From contig WNNJ02003776.1 of the NCBI GenBank assembly GCA_012934845.2, positions 496,001 through 560,000 on the forward strand: a stretch of DNA of 64,000 nt, read 5' to 3'. Of this stretch, positions 32,575 through 42,251 are shown in pieces. The first letter of the stretch is position 1, and every line of letters begins with the position of its first letter. The notes under the pieces were generated by a model. It did not search any database. It was not told the origin of the DNA and saw only the letters and a list, made by a program, of their open reading frames with translations. This DNA comes from Pomphorhynchus laevis (Eukaryota; Acanthocephala; Palaeacanthocephala; Echinorhynchida; Pomphorhynchidae). The position numbers and the translations under genes are program-made.

Positions 32575-32679
32575 GATCGAAGGAGCTGTCACATTATTTA
32601 TCAAACGCTTTGATTGTAAGACTGTTGGAAGAAATGATTAGCATTCTAAACAGCAAACGTCCTACTGTCGATAAAACAG
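32575..32679 (+). CDS. Candidate short exon, unknown domain
   Basis: A 105-bp block after TATTTTTAAAAG and before a donor ACAG|GTATAT, phase 1 at both ends. It encodes SKELSHYLSNALIVRLLEEM then ISILNSKRPTVDKT, predicted helical. No family recognised. Support comes from composition, splice sites and the shared phase with 27175-27429, 30933-31115 and 38486-38746. Confidence 0.35.
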
Positions 32680-33590
32680 GTATATTTGTATTTTTTAATT
32701 ACCAGCTGCTAATTAATGTCAACTCTTAGAACGACATCAATAAAATAGTTTTGATTCTGATTAGATTCGACCTTTGATAACATTTAATACATTTTTATTA
32801 ACACATATTTTATATGATAAAAAAATATAATATATTAATTAATAATATCAAATTTCTTAAAAAAATTATATATAAAAAATGATATTTTTTGGACAAATAC
32901 AATTAATTTTGCAATTTATTATTTTATAGCGAAATAATTATAAGACTTAATTATAAATAACAAATAATCTTTTTAATTTTCAAAATTTTATTAAAATAAA
33001 GTTTACACATAATATTACATATAAAATAAATATTAATATTTTTAAAATATTAATAATATGATTTTTTTACGAGTATACATTTTAACTAATTATATATTTT
33101 ACAATTTAAGAGTTCCCTTGAAATAATAAATATATAATATTGTAAAATAAATATTAATAAAATATTATAATATTGTTAATAATAAATTGGAAGATACAGC
33201 TTTAGTATACAGAATATATACAGTATAAAATCTTTATATATAGCTGTCATATACTGCTTGAAATTTTATTTAAGTAATAAATACTTAAATACAATATGTG
33301 CATCATACCGGATTATGAACAACATACGTGATATATCTAGCAAAATATATTCGTGAAGTGAAGGTGGTAGATATTAATAGATCTTGTTCCAGCCTACAAC
33401 CGCCGTAAGCAGGGCAGCCTACTGTCAGATGCTGCTGGATGGCACGTTGTAAGTTCAGTCTAAATCAACTAAACTAAGTGGCAACACAGAAGAAGCAACT
33501 TAAAAATTATGACTTAACAAAAGCTATATGTACTCAACCAAATTGGAAAAATACGTAAGTACTAAAGATTTTAATTTTAGATATTTTAAA
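32680..33590. other. AT-rich spacer
   Basis: Very AT-rich with TATAAT-type runs. A slightly GC-richer patch at 33350-33480 has no recognised content. Confidence 0.4.
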
Positions 33591-33591
33591 T

Positions 33592-34372
33592 TTAACAGAA
33601 AAATTGTATAGTTTGTGATGTTATAAATAATAATAATTGTATCGTAAGTAATACGACAAACAAATGTTTTTCATTAAATATTAATAATAATTGTAACTGC
33701 AATACCGCAGGTGTAGTGTATCTAATACAATGTACATGTGGATTGCAATATATAGGAAAACATATCAAATGTTAAAAACTAGGTTTAGGCAACACATATA
33801 TAATATACAGCATAATAGTCAAACTATATTTCATAAACATATGAGATTAATAGGACATGATATTAAAAACTGTAAATTATTTATTTTAGAACATATTATC
33901 GAAGAAAACATTTCAATATTAAATCAAAAACTATTAGAAAAAGAAGATTTTTGGATTAAAACGCTTAATTCCATGTACCCATTAGGATTGAATGACGTGG
34001 TACAAGGAATTGGCAGAAGTAGTATAATACATAATAAACAACTATATTATAATAATCCGGTTAAACGCAAACCAAGAAGTCATGGTGATAAAAGGAATAG
34101 GAAAAATAGAGTTAAAAATATTAAAAAAGATATGTATATAAATGAACAATTAGAAATGTTAAAACAACTTTTAAGTGATAATAAGCTAAAAGATCTTTAT
34201 GTAAATATAATAAGTTTTTCTAAAGATATCATATGTTCAATAAATCAAAAATTAATTAACGACTATGATAGGCTAAGTTGTATAATAGACAGTTATTGTA
34301 ATACAAAATACTATAATCGTACAATAAATTTTTTTAAAGAGATAGTAAAAATCTATCTAAAGATTTAAAGAT
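33592..34372 (+). mobile_element. PLE (Naiad-like) N-terminal GIY-YIG endonuclease and linker
   Basis: The frame is open through a cysteine-rich lead (NCIVCD, NKCF, NCNCNTAG), the nuclease core GVVYLIQCTCGLQYIGKT, RFRQHIYNI, a conserved Glu in KEDFWIKTLN, then a basic linker (RKPRSHGDKRNRKNRVK) and MYINEQLEMLKQLLSDNKLK. The last block is the start of the upstream coding region of the RT-bearing copy at 49316-51395 (MYINEQLEILKQLL at 51262). The nuclease therefore precedes the RT, the order of Naiad-type PLEs. The copy is truncated before the RT. Confidence 0.85.
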
Positions 34373-34524
34373 ATAATAAAAATATATACACTTACCATAA
34401 CCTTGTTAACAGAATAAAACTTTTTTCTTTGAGTTTATTTATTTATTTATTTAATCGTTATATAAGATTTCTGCTATATAACAGTATATTATAGATTTCT
34501 GCTATATTTCTGTTGTATAACATA

Positions 34525-34960
34525 AAAAATTGCAAAGTTTGTGATGTTATAAATAATAATTATATTGTAAGTAATAAGAAAAACACATGTTTTTTATTAA
34601 ATATTAACGATAAAATATATTTATTTATTATATATTATATATATCTATCAAATCATTATAATAGAATATGAATTTGTTCATATATGTGTAAAAAATATAT
34701 CTAAACTATATAAAGATAGAAAGTCTTGATATATTGATGATATATTCGTGTTTAGATATAATAATTTTTATTCCATGAGTGAACAAATTTATTCACAGCC
34801 ATATTCTTAATAAAACAAATATTGATGATAAAGAAGGTATAGATTTATATACGAATATCAAATGAAATATCACATGAAATTTAACTATTACTAGTTTATA
34901 TATTAAAGATGACATTTAAATTTACAAGAAACATTTTTGCACGAGCATTCATGCATTCAA
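34525..34960 (+). mobile_element. PLE (Naiad-like) fragments, rearranged
   Basis: 34525-34620 repeats the cysteine-rich start of the nuclease region seen at 33600-33690. 34655-34870 carries the YIDDI palm region, and 34895-34960 the start of the thumb. The internal parts between them are missing. Decayed. Confidence 0.7.
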
Positions 34961-35615
34961 TATGAATGAGTGAAAATATCTTTATTATTAATTTACAAGC
35001 AAGAGCAACTATCTTTGATGTTATCGGCTGTCGGGAGCCATCCTGACAGTAATATTTACAAGCATAATCAATGAGTATAAAGCTGGTAAGATGCACACTT
35101 CGTAGTATTTATTTATTCAAGTTTTTGTGAGATTAACTTCAAACAGGTTTCTATAAAGAAACCTTTTCTGTCTTTGTTAGAATAAACCTTGTATTTGAAA
35201 ACTTTATTATGACGTATGTTGCATCGTATGATTGGAATCTCGATAAGCCTGATGTTACAGAAATCGGCTATATTTCGAATAAATTTAAGACTCGTTACTT
35301 TCTTTTTGAAGATAGCAGTCACTCTGATTTTAACCGATGCCAAGGTTGATCAAAATATGCGACAAGCCATGTTGTTCATACGTTCGATTTTATCCATTTT
35401 ACGCTGAGATAAATTGTCAAATTTATCTAATATAATATATAATTTATTATAATATATAATTTATCTAATATATATGGATATCCATATATTAGTAATGCAT
35501 TATGGATGCATGATAGTAGTGAATTAACTTTTCACTAGTCAATCCAATCTTTTACAATTGTGAAAAAGAAAAATAAAGAAAACGGCCTGTAGTTGATGGA
35601 TAGTTGCAAGTGAAA
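34961..35615. other. Unassigned sequence
   Basis: On the minus strand, 35343-35113 is open (IADFCNIRLIEIPIIRCNIR) and just upstream reads LSQRKMDKIERMNNMACRI, which vaguely resembles the C-terminal helix of CR1-type RTs. Not strong enough to call. Confidence 0.3.
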
Positions 35616-35617
35616 TA

Positions 35618-35750
35618 ATGCGGCTTTCGTCCAGGTCGTGGAACTACGGATCAGCTCTTTACTCTCTCAAATATCCTTGAACGGTATTGGGATTTCGCTC
35701 AACCGGCCTACATGTGCTTTGTAGATTTGGAGAAAGCCTTTATGTGATTT
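35618..35750 (+). mobile_element. RTE-type LINE fragment, RT
   Basis: It encodes CGFRPGRGTTDQLFTLSNIL then FAQPAYMCFVDLEKAF, RT motifs of the RTE-like family also present at 56163-56640. Only about 44 codons remain. Confidence 0.75.
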
Positions 35751-35789
35751 GATACGAACATAACATCTGAACATTTCAAGATACTTATT

Positions 35790-36900
35790 ACATGTCCATG
35801 ATAGAATTTAGAGAATCTAGCGGCTAATGGTTCGGCAATAATATCGACTATTTCAATTAGAATCTAGTTTGGATATACATGCCCTGCAGCTTTTGCCTTC
35901 GATAAATTAATGAGATCCTTCAGAACTTCCAATTCACTAACCCTACAATCGTTTAAACAAAGTGAACCCTTGTCTAAATTATATCTGTTGTCATTGATGG
36001 TCATATGGTTTTATCCGATAGAACATGTGAAATTTGTACGATAGAACATTCGTGAAACAGAGTGGTTTTAACTAACGATGAGAGTCAAGAAGTCTACGGT
36101 TTTAGTAGCATGGTGGCAATACCGTTCCAAAATTTATTTGACACCCCTGTACTCACCATTCGTTAGGGAATTCTTCCTTAGCAATTTTGATTTTTGCAGA
36201 TAACTTACTTGACAAAAGCTTATATTTTGATAAATCCCTTCTCCTAAACGCCTTATCTTTCTGTACTTGAATTAATCTTATTAAAGAAGTTATCCAGACC
36301 GGATCTCTTGAAGATATTTTAACAGTTTTTGTAGACATTCTTTGGCAGATGGATACAATGGTTTGAGTAAGACATTCTTAGATAGGGTTAAGTGGGATAA
36401 ATAACAATGCTTTTTGTATATCTCTTTTCATTGTTATCATTGTCTGGGCTCTTGTATCATAAACAATATGTTTTGATTAAATTTGCCTCTTATGTATTCG
36501 ATGGTTTCATTATAATGCCACAATGATCAGAATTTGCTATAGGGTCAGAATTTGCAACACCTTATAACAGTCTTTAAATATCATTGAATTAGTAAAATCC
36601 TTATCAAGAAAAGCTTTATCTCGGGTTGGAAAATGAACGATTTGTACTAGTCCTAGTTCGCTAGCATTCTCTTCGAAAGGAACATTGTTAAAATCACCAC
36701 ATATTAATAAATATTCATGGGTAAGAAGAAGATACAATGTGTTCGATTGCCGATGAACTTTTGAACTTGTGCTTGCTTACTGGAGTTGGACAGTAGATAA
36801 TTATAATAGAAAGAGCGAAATGTCTATTGCTTGTAGTATGTCTATTGGGTTTCTATAGTATATTTTCCTAGTATTATCTGAGTATGAAGAATTGTCATTC
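35790..36900 (-). mobile_element. CR1/Jockey-like LINE fragment, endonuclease to RT start
   Basis: Minus-strand pieces in order are NSSKQAQVQKFI, YLLICGDFNNVPF (AP endonuclease GDFN motif), a linker with DPVWITSLIRLIQVQKDKAFR, then VSELEVLKDLINLSKAKAAG and EIVDIIAEPLAARFSKFYH (RT motifs 0-1). Frames are interrupted several times and the rest of the RT is missing. It is the only copy of this family in the window. Confidence 0.65.
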
Positions 36901-37277
36901 TTGTGAAAAGGATGATTTAATCATCGATTAATAGAATTAAAGAAAACCTGAGGTGGAATTTGTAAAATTGGACTTTTTCTGGCGAATGACAGAAATATTT
37001 GATTTAGTGTGTTGTGATATGGAGTGACTGCATTGAGCTGTAATTCTTCACGTTTCGTTGAGAAAACATCTTGTTAAATTATATCTTTATCATTAAAACT
37101 ATGCGCTTCAATAGACTGACTAATATTTAGTTCTTGTGGACAGGCAATGCTTTCATTGCAGTTGTTTGTGAAACTGTTAAAAGCATGTTGGTTGTATTTT
37201 TCTACTAATTTAGGAAATATAGAAGATTAGTGGCTTTGCAGTTTAGATATCAGTGTTGCTTGTGGAGTATGAATATA

Positions 37278-37453
37278 AGTATCTAGAAAGTCCAAGTATC
37301 TAAAAAGTCTAAGTATCTAAAAAGTCCAAGTATCTAAAAAGTCCAAGTATCTAAAAAGTTCAAGTATCTAAAAAGTCCAAGTATCTAAAAAGTCCAAGTA
37401 TCTAAAAAGTCCAAGTATCTAAAATGTCCAATTATCTGAAAAGTCCAAGTATT
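37278..37453 (+). repeat. Minisatellite, 17-bp unit, about 10 copies
   Basis: The unit AAGTCCAAGTATCTAAA repeats in tandem with few substitutions. The last two units are the most diverged. No coding role is visible. Confidence 0.9.
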
Positions 37454-37519
37454 TTATATCTTTATCTCTTATTTTTTCAGTCTTTATCTCTTAAATGTTT
37501 TTCATAATATTAAATATAA

Positions 37520-37740
37520 TATATTAAATAGTACAATTTTAAGAATTGCCATAATATGTAATAATATTGGTTTTCAAAATCATTTAAATAATTTAATAGA
37601 TGCATATTTTAAACTAGGTTATTATCAAAATCAAATCAAGCTAAATATAGTAAAATATATAAATCAACACAATAATATTAAAAATAAATTTAAAATCATT
37701 AGCGGAAGATTTGTATGAATTGATAATAAATAATACACTA
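37520..37740 (+). mobile_element. PLE (Naiad-like) fragment, RT thumb
   Basis: Matches the C-terminal coding end seen at 62800-63010 (ICNNIGFQNHLNNLID-like, QHNNIKNKFK). No tail follows directly. Broken. Confidence 0.75.
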
Positions 37741-37904
37741 TAGACTATGACACTAAGAATGTCATAGTCGATACACATATTTGAAAATCAATGCTGAATT
37801 AATTGTAATCTATTCTTGAAATTCTTTTAAGAATAAATAGCATGTAGTGTATTTCGTTTGTAATAACAAATTGTAATAATGATAATTTGTATTAATGATA
37901 TATA

Positions 37905-38440
37905 CTTCAAAATCATTAAAACAATTTAAACTAGGTTTCTATAAAAATGCAATCAAACAGAAAACAGTTGAATATATTAATCAACACAATATTAAAAAAA
38001 AATAAAACCATTAACAAAACTTTTTATGGATGGATAATAAATGATATACTTTGTATTACAATAAGGTACACGATATACTCAGATTTCATCAAAGGAAATA
38101 CGTCATTAGCATGTATTTGGCTTAGCTGCTATTTTGGCTCAAAGAATAAAGACTGAAACATATAAAGACCTGATAAAAAACATATAAATACCTTTGTATG
38201 TTTTTATTATAAACATATAAAGACCTGATAACATATCAGTTCTTTCTTAAGATTTATTTTTCTTTTACTGATACATCGTCTATTATTTATTAGTCAATTC
38301 ATAATAATTGACTTATTTTTAATTTTAAATTTTTAACTTTATATCTACAAAATATAAAAAATGCAATATAATTATTTATTATTTATTTTTTAATTAATAT
38401 TTGTAATTTATAGATCATTTAATATACGAAGACGCAGTCT
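37905..38440 (+). mobile_element. PLE (Naiad-like) fragment, thumb end and decayed tail
   Basis: The coding end up to FLWMDNK-like sequence at 38020-38042 is followed by the tail with a partial structured segment at 38085-38165 and a degraded terminus near 38420 (ATACGAAGACGCAGTC). The pseudoknot stems are interrupted. Confidence 0.65.
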
Positions 38441-38485
38441 GATTTAATATTAAAAAATCTAGATTAATAAATATTATGCTTGTAG

Positions 38486-38746
38486 ACTCTTGTATCAATG
38501 ATATCTTTCAAGCCTCTGATAAATACATTGCAGAGATATGTCAGCCGTACGTATCATGGAAATCGTTTAGAGACAATTCTTCATCAATTTCATTTATGAT
38601 AAAATATTTTGAATTGAAACCATCATTTTACTGCTCATTTGATCTACCTGAACTTAACTTGCTGCTGTGTATAAAAGCGTTTCCTCCGTGCAAAGATAAA
38701 GCCCTGGCAAATTCAAGTCAACTGGTTTGCTCCCATACTTGCTTAG
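38486..38746 (+). CDS. Candidate exon: frizzled-like (FZ) cysteine-rich domain, copy 2
   Basis: A 261-bp block after the acceptor TTATGCTTGTAG and before the donor G|GTATTT, phase 1 at both ends. Seven cysteines follow the FZ order: SC, EIC, YC, LLC, PPC, VC, HTC. EICQPYVSWKSFRD aligns with HICMPYTGWTIVRD of the exon at 27175-27429, and FYCSFDLPELNLLLCIKAFP with YECSIDVAEYRIMLCSMMYT. The two exons are therefore diverged duplicates, both ending before the last FZ cysteines. Likely part of the same plus-strand gene, whose introns are filled with retroelements. Confidence 0.55.
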
Positions 38747-38924
38747 GTATTTTCTATAAATTTCCGATATTTTATAAAGTTAACATATTAATAATATTAA
38801 TAAATCAAAATTCCTTATTAGAAATAAGGCAGCCATATTTGCTTACAAGTTGACATTGTTTAAATCAAGAAAAAATGGCAATTTTTTCAACTTGTACAAA
38901 CAATATTACATAAATACTGTTCAA

Positions 38925-39910
38925 ACTAAAACCAAGTTTCATATGAAGTGCTTTTAAATGTACATTAAAACCACTTCCTGTCTATATGAATAAAATACTT
39001 AAAGTAATTGAAGCACACTTCAAAAAATATTGTAGGATAATCGAAATTAATACTGGTATAAAACACTATTACATTATTAATTATAAAAAAGAATGATTAG
39101 AACAGACAAAAGAAATAAATTTTCGTAATATAAATACATACGATTTTAGTACGCTTTATACAAATCTAGATTTAGTAGATATTAAAGAAGCGTTAGTAAA
39201 ATTAATTAATCTTATATTCGGAAAAAGATATACATATATATGTTATAATAATTATAACGCCTATCTAACAAAAATTAAACCATCAAATAAATATAAATAT
39301 ATGGATAAAATTGAATTAATAGAATCCTTAAATATTTTGATAAATCAAAATTATTTAAAAGTAGGGACATCTATATTTAGACAAGTAAAAGGTGTTCCAA
39401 TGGGTAGTAATAGTAGCCCAATTATAGCTGACTTGTCTTTAAGCTTTATAGGATATGAATTTGTTCATAACTGTGTAAAAACTAAATCTAAACAATATAA
39501 ATATATGAAATATATGTTTCGATACATTGATGATATATGTGTATTTAATTCTAATAATTTTTATTCAATTAGTGAGCACATTTATCCAGAAAGCCTTATT
39601 CTTAACAAAACCAATATTAATGATAAAGAAGGTGTATATATAGATATGAACATTAAATTAACATTAACTAAAACTACTATTAAAACTACTATTTTTAAGC
39701 TTTATAGAATATGAATTTCTTCATAACTTTTAAAAAAATAAATCTAAATTATATAAAGATATGAAATATATGTTTCGATACATTGATGATATATATGTAT
39801 TTAACAGTTATTTTTATTTTTCTTATTTAATTATTTATCTTTTAATTATTAATTTTTTATTTAGCATAACTTTAAATTAAAACATGGTATAAAATACGTA
39901 GTTAAGTGAT
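38925..39910 (+). mobile_element. PLE (Naiad-like) copy, RT region
   Basis: The RT carries FRQVKGVPMGSNSSPIIADL and the catalytic YIDDICVFNSNNF, preceded by motif 1-2 sequence from about 38935. A second short copy of the YIDDI region follows at 39695-39800, and a degraded terminus lies near 39895 (ATACGTAGTTAAGTGA). Two insertion or rearrangement events are needed. Broken. Confidence 0.8.
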
Positions 39911-40620
39911 CTGAATTTATCGTTTCTATAAATTTATAAAACCTTGAATACGAAATAAATAATTAAATAAAAATAAAATAAATTTTAATAGATATTTAAT
40001 AAAATATTAAACAATTTTAAATTTACGTTATCTTTGATTGTTAACGTAAACTGATCGTATGTAGAATATAAGTACAGAACAAAAACAAGAATGTTTTATC
40101 ATATATCCACATTAACCATATAAAGAAGATTTAAATTATCGCACATGCATTATATTAATACGTTTTTATTTCAGCGTTAATATTATATTTGTATGATCTG
40201 TTTTTTAAATCATCTTTATCATTTATATTTAATCGTTTTTATGTTTTTTACACTTACAATTTTTAGAAAAGAAAGAAATAGCGTTCAAACAGTTAAAAAC
40301 AAATTGAATTTAGTTGTTTTCAGTTTATGTTTTGTTATTTTTTACTTTTTTAATGTTCAAATCTTTTTAGTTGAAATCTGATGTTAATAATGTTAATAAT
40401 AATCTAATGTTGATAAAATACGCTTTATCAATAACGGGCAAGCTTTCGACTTGTCTGAATCATATTCAAGCTTGCGACTACATTTGATTTATAAATTTAA
40501 TCAAAGAATACAATTTTATCCTTAATCAGATATTGATCTTAAAATTAAATTTTAATTTTTAATAAAATTTTTACAATGACTACTTTATTATAAGTTAGAG
40601 TATACTGAATTTTATCAAAT
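39911..40620. other. AT-rich spacer
   Basis: No gene recognised. CAAGCTTTCGACTTG near 40440 resembles the inner arm of the inverted repeat at 51783-51965. Confidence 0.4.
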
Positions 40621-41043
40621 CAGATCAGCTAACTGAATCTACGTATTTAATATAATTATAAAATAAACAAAACATAATAATGCTAAATTAAAATTTAATA
40701 ATTAAATAATAAAATAAATAATTATTAAAAGATTTTTTATAATTTAAATCAAGTTAAAATAAAAAATTGAAATTTAAAATAAACGTCATTTTTATGAATT
40801 GACTAATAAATAACAGACGCTGTATCAGTATGAGAATTAGCGGTCATCAGGAGGAACTGCTATGCTATCAGGTTTCGGCCACTAACTCCTCTACCCAACA
40901 TAGCAGCGGGGCCAAATACATGCTAATGATGTATTTTCTCTGATTAAATTTGATTATATAGTATCTTATTATAATACAAAGTATATTATTTATTATCCAT
41001 AAAATGTTTCCGCTAATACTTTTAAATTTATTTTTAATATAAA
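40621..41043 (-). mobile_element. PLE (Naiad-like) copy, tail part left of LINE insertion
   Basis: A complete tail from the TCAGCTAACTGAATCTACGT terminus, with an intact structured segment at 40844-40945 and the last thumb codons. It continues at 48890 after the nested LINE. TTTTTAATAT at the left junction is echoed near 48890 (TTTTTTAATAT). Confidence 0.75.
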
Positions 41044-41322
41044 AAGTTTGTGAGATTAATATACAAAATCATATATCTATTATCCTGACAACACAATTAA
41101 AGAACAACAAGAACCGATATCAACAATAACCGATATATTAAAAATCTTTCATCGAATCGACGTATCGAGCCGAAGAATTGACGTACCGAAACGAACATAG
41201 ATAAATAATATATAAATTCTCAAAACCATTGAGCGAACGAACGAACAACACTGCAACCTGACTCTACACCACAAATTGAGTTTATCAAGCACAGTTCACT
41301 AAACATTAACGTAATTTCGAAC

Positions 41323-42030
41323 ATGACAACAGCTTACGCACAATGCAGCGTGTGCTTTCAGCAGTTCAAAATTACTTCGGCCTGTTTGTTGAGGAAGCAC
41401 GAAAGAAGGGTTGGCTGTCCTTCGGGAATGCACTTAAAAACATTTAACCCAATCCAATGCCCAATGAATCAGAAGGAGCCTGACCGACCGTGTGTCGCTC
41501 CTAGTCTTGGCGCTAGACCTCTTGAAAATCAACGTCGATTGCTTAGAAGAATTCTTCCCTCAACTCGTTCAGTCATCGCCAGCAAACTGTTTGAACTTAT
41601 CGCAGCGTTCGCGTCCAATCTGTCAAACTCAGACGCCTGGTCCATGCTTCTAGCATTTCTAAAAACGGTACTTCGCGTTCCCGACTGTCTCAATGGGCAC
41701 GAGTCTCCAAGTAGTTTTTCTTCACAATTTAAACAGCGCTGTGTGGCATATCAGATCGATGGCATCCGTCGTGCAACTTCGTTCAGCGTTGCAAGGAACA
41801 TCAGCGGGAGTCCAAGTGACGTTGCTCAGCAGGACGACTCTGACGACTTATTAAGAAGGCGGGTCTCAGAAAAGATAGAAGACGGCGATATTATCAGAGC
41901 AATTCGTCTGGCAAGTACTTTGGAGCCGTTTATACACGAAAGTTGTGAAACGCTGGAGATACTTCGACAGTTACATTCAAGACAAACTACATTTGTCCGA
42001 AACGATGAAGTTGTGTCATCTTGTCCAAAC
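41323..42030 (+). CDS. LINE ORF N-terminus, zinc-finger-like
   Basis: MTTAYAQCSVCFQQFKITSA opens a C..C...(H) finger, with CLLRKHERRVGC completing it, so a C2H2-like nucleic-acid-binding start is likely. The later part, KIEDGDIIRAIRLASTLEPF then CETLEILRQLHS, is the conserved region before the RT in this family. The frame would continue into the RT but is interrupted at 42031 by the gypsy element. The start ATG follows a plausible leader from about 41044. Confidence 0.7.
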
Positions 42031-42222
42031 TGTTGTGTTTTCAGACATTGCAAAGCAAACGCTAACGTTTTTTAATTTTTAGTACAAACAAAACACCAGC
42101 GTTCAGAAACAGTCGCTATCCGACATATATAGTCAAAATACAAAGGCATACCGCCAAGCACATTGCTGCCAGTGATAATCGTCATTGCCATACATTTGCA
42201 GTGTGTTCGTTCATACACAACA
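42031..42222 (-). repeat. Gypsy 3' LTR
   Basis: The left of the two LTRs; it is the 3' LTR because the element reads on the minus strand. The ORF ends 30 bp before it. Confidence 0.9.
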
Positions 42223-42251
42223 TTCCTCTTCCCCATATAAATGTGGTCTTT

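Noticed and set aside
34961-35615. CR1-like LINE C-terminus on the minus strand
   Set aside because: Only one weakly similar helix, which is insufficient to name a family.
37278-37453. CRISPR-like array
   Set aside because: Units are contiguous 17-mers without spacers in a eukaryotic context. It is a minisatellite.
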